Of a DNA stretch of 41,887 nucleotides, positions 40,797 to 41,887 are shown piece by piece. Numbering within the stretch: the stretch's first letter is position 1; every line of letters starts with the position of its first letter. Origin of the DNA: Deltaproteobacteria bacterium (GTDB lineage: Bacteria; Desulfobacterota; Desulfobacteria; Desulfobacterales; JAHEIW01); assembly GCA_024639185.1 (NCBI GenBank), contig JAHEIW010000025.1:1-41887 (forward strand), in the 5' to 3' direction. Position numbers and translations under genes: made by a program. The notes below the pieces were generated by a model that searched no databases, was not told the DNA's origin, and saw only the letters and a list, made by a program, of their open reading frames with translations.

Positions 40797-41887
40797 TCAC
40801 AATTCTGCAGCGCCGATCGTTACAATCCCCAGATATCCATCAACGGTGACTTCATCGCCATTTTGGATGAGCTTGGTGGCATCGGGAATGCCGGTTACGC
40901 AAGGCAAGCCATATTCGCGGGCAATGATGGCACCATGGATCAGCATACCGCCCCGCCGCTCCACGACACCGGCTGCCAGCGGCACCACAAAGGTCATGTT
41001 CGGATCGACAGCATCACAAATTAAGATATCACCATATTTAAAATCGGCCAGATCGGCGTTTTGCTGTATCACCCGGGCACGCCCTTTGGCCAAACCCGGC
41101 CCGGCGGGCTGGCCAATCAGCTGCCGGGCTTGAATCACAAAACCGTCGGCCGGTTTTTGCTGGTAGGGCGGTTGAAACTCAGGTCGATGGTCCAGGCTGT
41201 CAACCACTTTGAGCAATTCAGCATCAATTTTAATGTTTGTCCGACCCTGAAGGTGAGCATCAATCCGCCGTCTGGCCTCGCGCACAGCCGCCAGCAACTG
41301 GGCCTCTATTCTGCCCAGGTAGATATTATCATCATCGCGCAGTTGATAGCTACTGCGGGCAAGGTCCAGCAGCTCAGCAGCCGTTTTTTTCTGCTCACCG
41401 ACAAAGGAACCCAAAAATTTTTCCTGCAAAGCATCTTTATTTTTTGATGGCTGCCGGCCGGTTTCAATTGTCGTATGGGCGGCCATCTCCAGCAATATCT
41501 TATAGAGCGCAGCCGGCGCCTGTTCACATTGGGTCCCGCCGGTAACCGCACAGGTCAAATCGCCAAAATTTTCGACGAAATGATCGACCGCATTTGAAAA
41601 CTGCGGGTCAAGTCCTTCCGTTTCACCGGCACTTAACGCTTGTGCCAGGGGTTTATTTTCGCGAACCATCGCTGCCAGATCTGCCAGCATCTGATTTCTT
41701 TCCAAACTGGCCATCTCGGTGCGGGTCAGCAAATCAATAAATTCATAAGGATCTTCCGGCTGGATAGCATCATTGTAGACCTGTCCGAAAAGACGAACAC
41801 CATGGGCGTAAGGAATAAATTCTTCCCAGTATATGCTGGTCCATTTTTGATTGATTTCCCAGCGCCGGTTGATTTCTGCAGTCAGGT
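40797..41887 (-). CDS. PEP-utilising enzyme (PEP synthase-like), N-terminus cut by window edge
   Basis: The minus-strand frame is open from the right edge to a stop at 40797 (about 362 residues visible). Its C-terminal 100 residues form the swivelling phosphohistidine domain: PAGPGLAKGRARVI, GDILICDAVDPNMTF, and GGMLIHGAIIAREYGLPCVT with the catalytic His, then VTVDGYLGIVTI. The visible upstream part is helical, like the linker of PEP synthase and rifampicin-phosphotransferase-like proteins. The ATP-grasp part would lie beyond the window. The frame's in-window ATG/TTG starts are internal. It may be a PEP synthase paralogue or a phosphotransferase; substrate undetermined. Confidence 0.88.
   Translation of the reverse strand, partial: LTAEINRRWEINQKWTSIYWEEFIPYAHGVRLFGQVYNDAIQPEDPYEFIDLLTRTEMASLERNQMLADLAAMVRENKPLAQALSAGETEGLDPQFSNAVDHFVENFGDLTCAVTGGTQCEQAPAALYKILLEMAAHTTIETGRQPSKNKDALQEKFLGSFVGEQKKTAAELLDLARSSYQLRDDDNIYLGRIEAQLLAAVREARRRIDAHLQGRTNIKIDAELLKVVDSLDHRPEFQPPYQQKPADGFVIQARQLIGQPAGPGLAKGRARVIQQNADLADFKYGDILICDAVDPNMTFVVPLAAGVVERRGGMLIHGAIIAREYGLPCVTGIPDATKLIQNGDEVTVDGYLGIVTIGAAEL

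Noticed and set aside
1-41887. CRISPR arrays, tRNA or rRNA genes, transposase genes
   Set aside because: None seen on either strand; the repeats found are non-coding inverted repeats without regular spacers.

Overview
The window looks like a piece of a Desulfobacterota-type chromosome (near Desulfobacterales). The basis is moderate GC, a heme-rich octaheme cytochrome, and several intergenic inverted repeats of the dispersed kind common in that group. The assignment is an inference from style and gene content, since no rRNA or tRNA gene is present. Two genes are cut by the window ends: an OmpA/MotB-type lipoprotein on the left and a PEP-utilising enzyme on the right.

Most of the window reads as one large light/UV and photo-oxidative stress island joined to a membrane-lipid modification gene set. 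On the left (987-6033, + strand) are a LOV-like PAS protein without the photoactive cysteine, a bacterial lipocalin, a chalcone-isomerase-like protein, a GPH-family transporter, a DUF1295 membrane protein and a CFA-synthase-like methyltransferase, several joined by 4-nt overlaps. Then, on the - strand, come an RpoH-like sigma factor, a site-2 protease with CBS domains and a DUF2062 protein (6067-8692), followed by an EF-hand protein.

The centre (10576-16748) holds an unusual fusion of a class II-type photolyase with a renalase-like FAD oxidoreductase, coupled to a DUF2256-DUF3253 protein, with a phenol-hydroxylase-like FAD monooxygenase divergent from it. DUF2177, DUF1499 and UspA genes follow. 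The - strand run 17120-22645 is a lipid operon: SDR, acyl desaturase, COG2907 FAD oxidoreductase, DUF1365, cyclopropane-fatty-acid synthase, and a previously uncalled 48-aa membrane protein.

A MITE-like element (22725-22920) separates this from a DUF4174 gene and a three-gene cassette of unknown function (23519-25353). An AttEFGH-like ABC/FtsX/AttH unit follows (25377-29928). The right part (30103-40240, - strand) carries an HD phosphohydrolase, an FKBP-like/methyltransferase fusion, an iron-sulfur bacterial cryptochrome/photolyase with all four cluster cysteines, a canonical class II photolyase, a HAO-like octaheme cytochrome c, an SRPBCC protein, an extended SDR-DUF2867 protein, and a DUF523-DUF1722 (RudS/YbgA-type) protein. 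A PNPOx-like flavoprotein and the truncated PEP-utilising gene close the window.

The working model is inference. The lipid genes alter unsaturated phospholipid acyl chains (cyclopropane, methyl-branched or furan-type products), the photolyases and tRNA desulfidase-like protein deal with UV damage, and the RpoH-like sigma factor may coordinate them. Known relatives of the lipid gene set are the RpoE-ChrR regulon of Rhodobacter sphaeroides and the sigK-linked genes Rv0446c-Rv0449c of Mycobacterium tuberculosis. No ChrR, CarH or LitR regulator is visible here.
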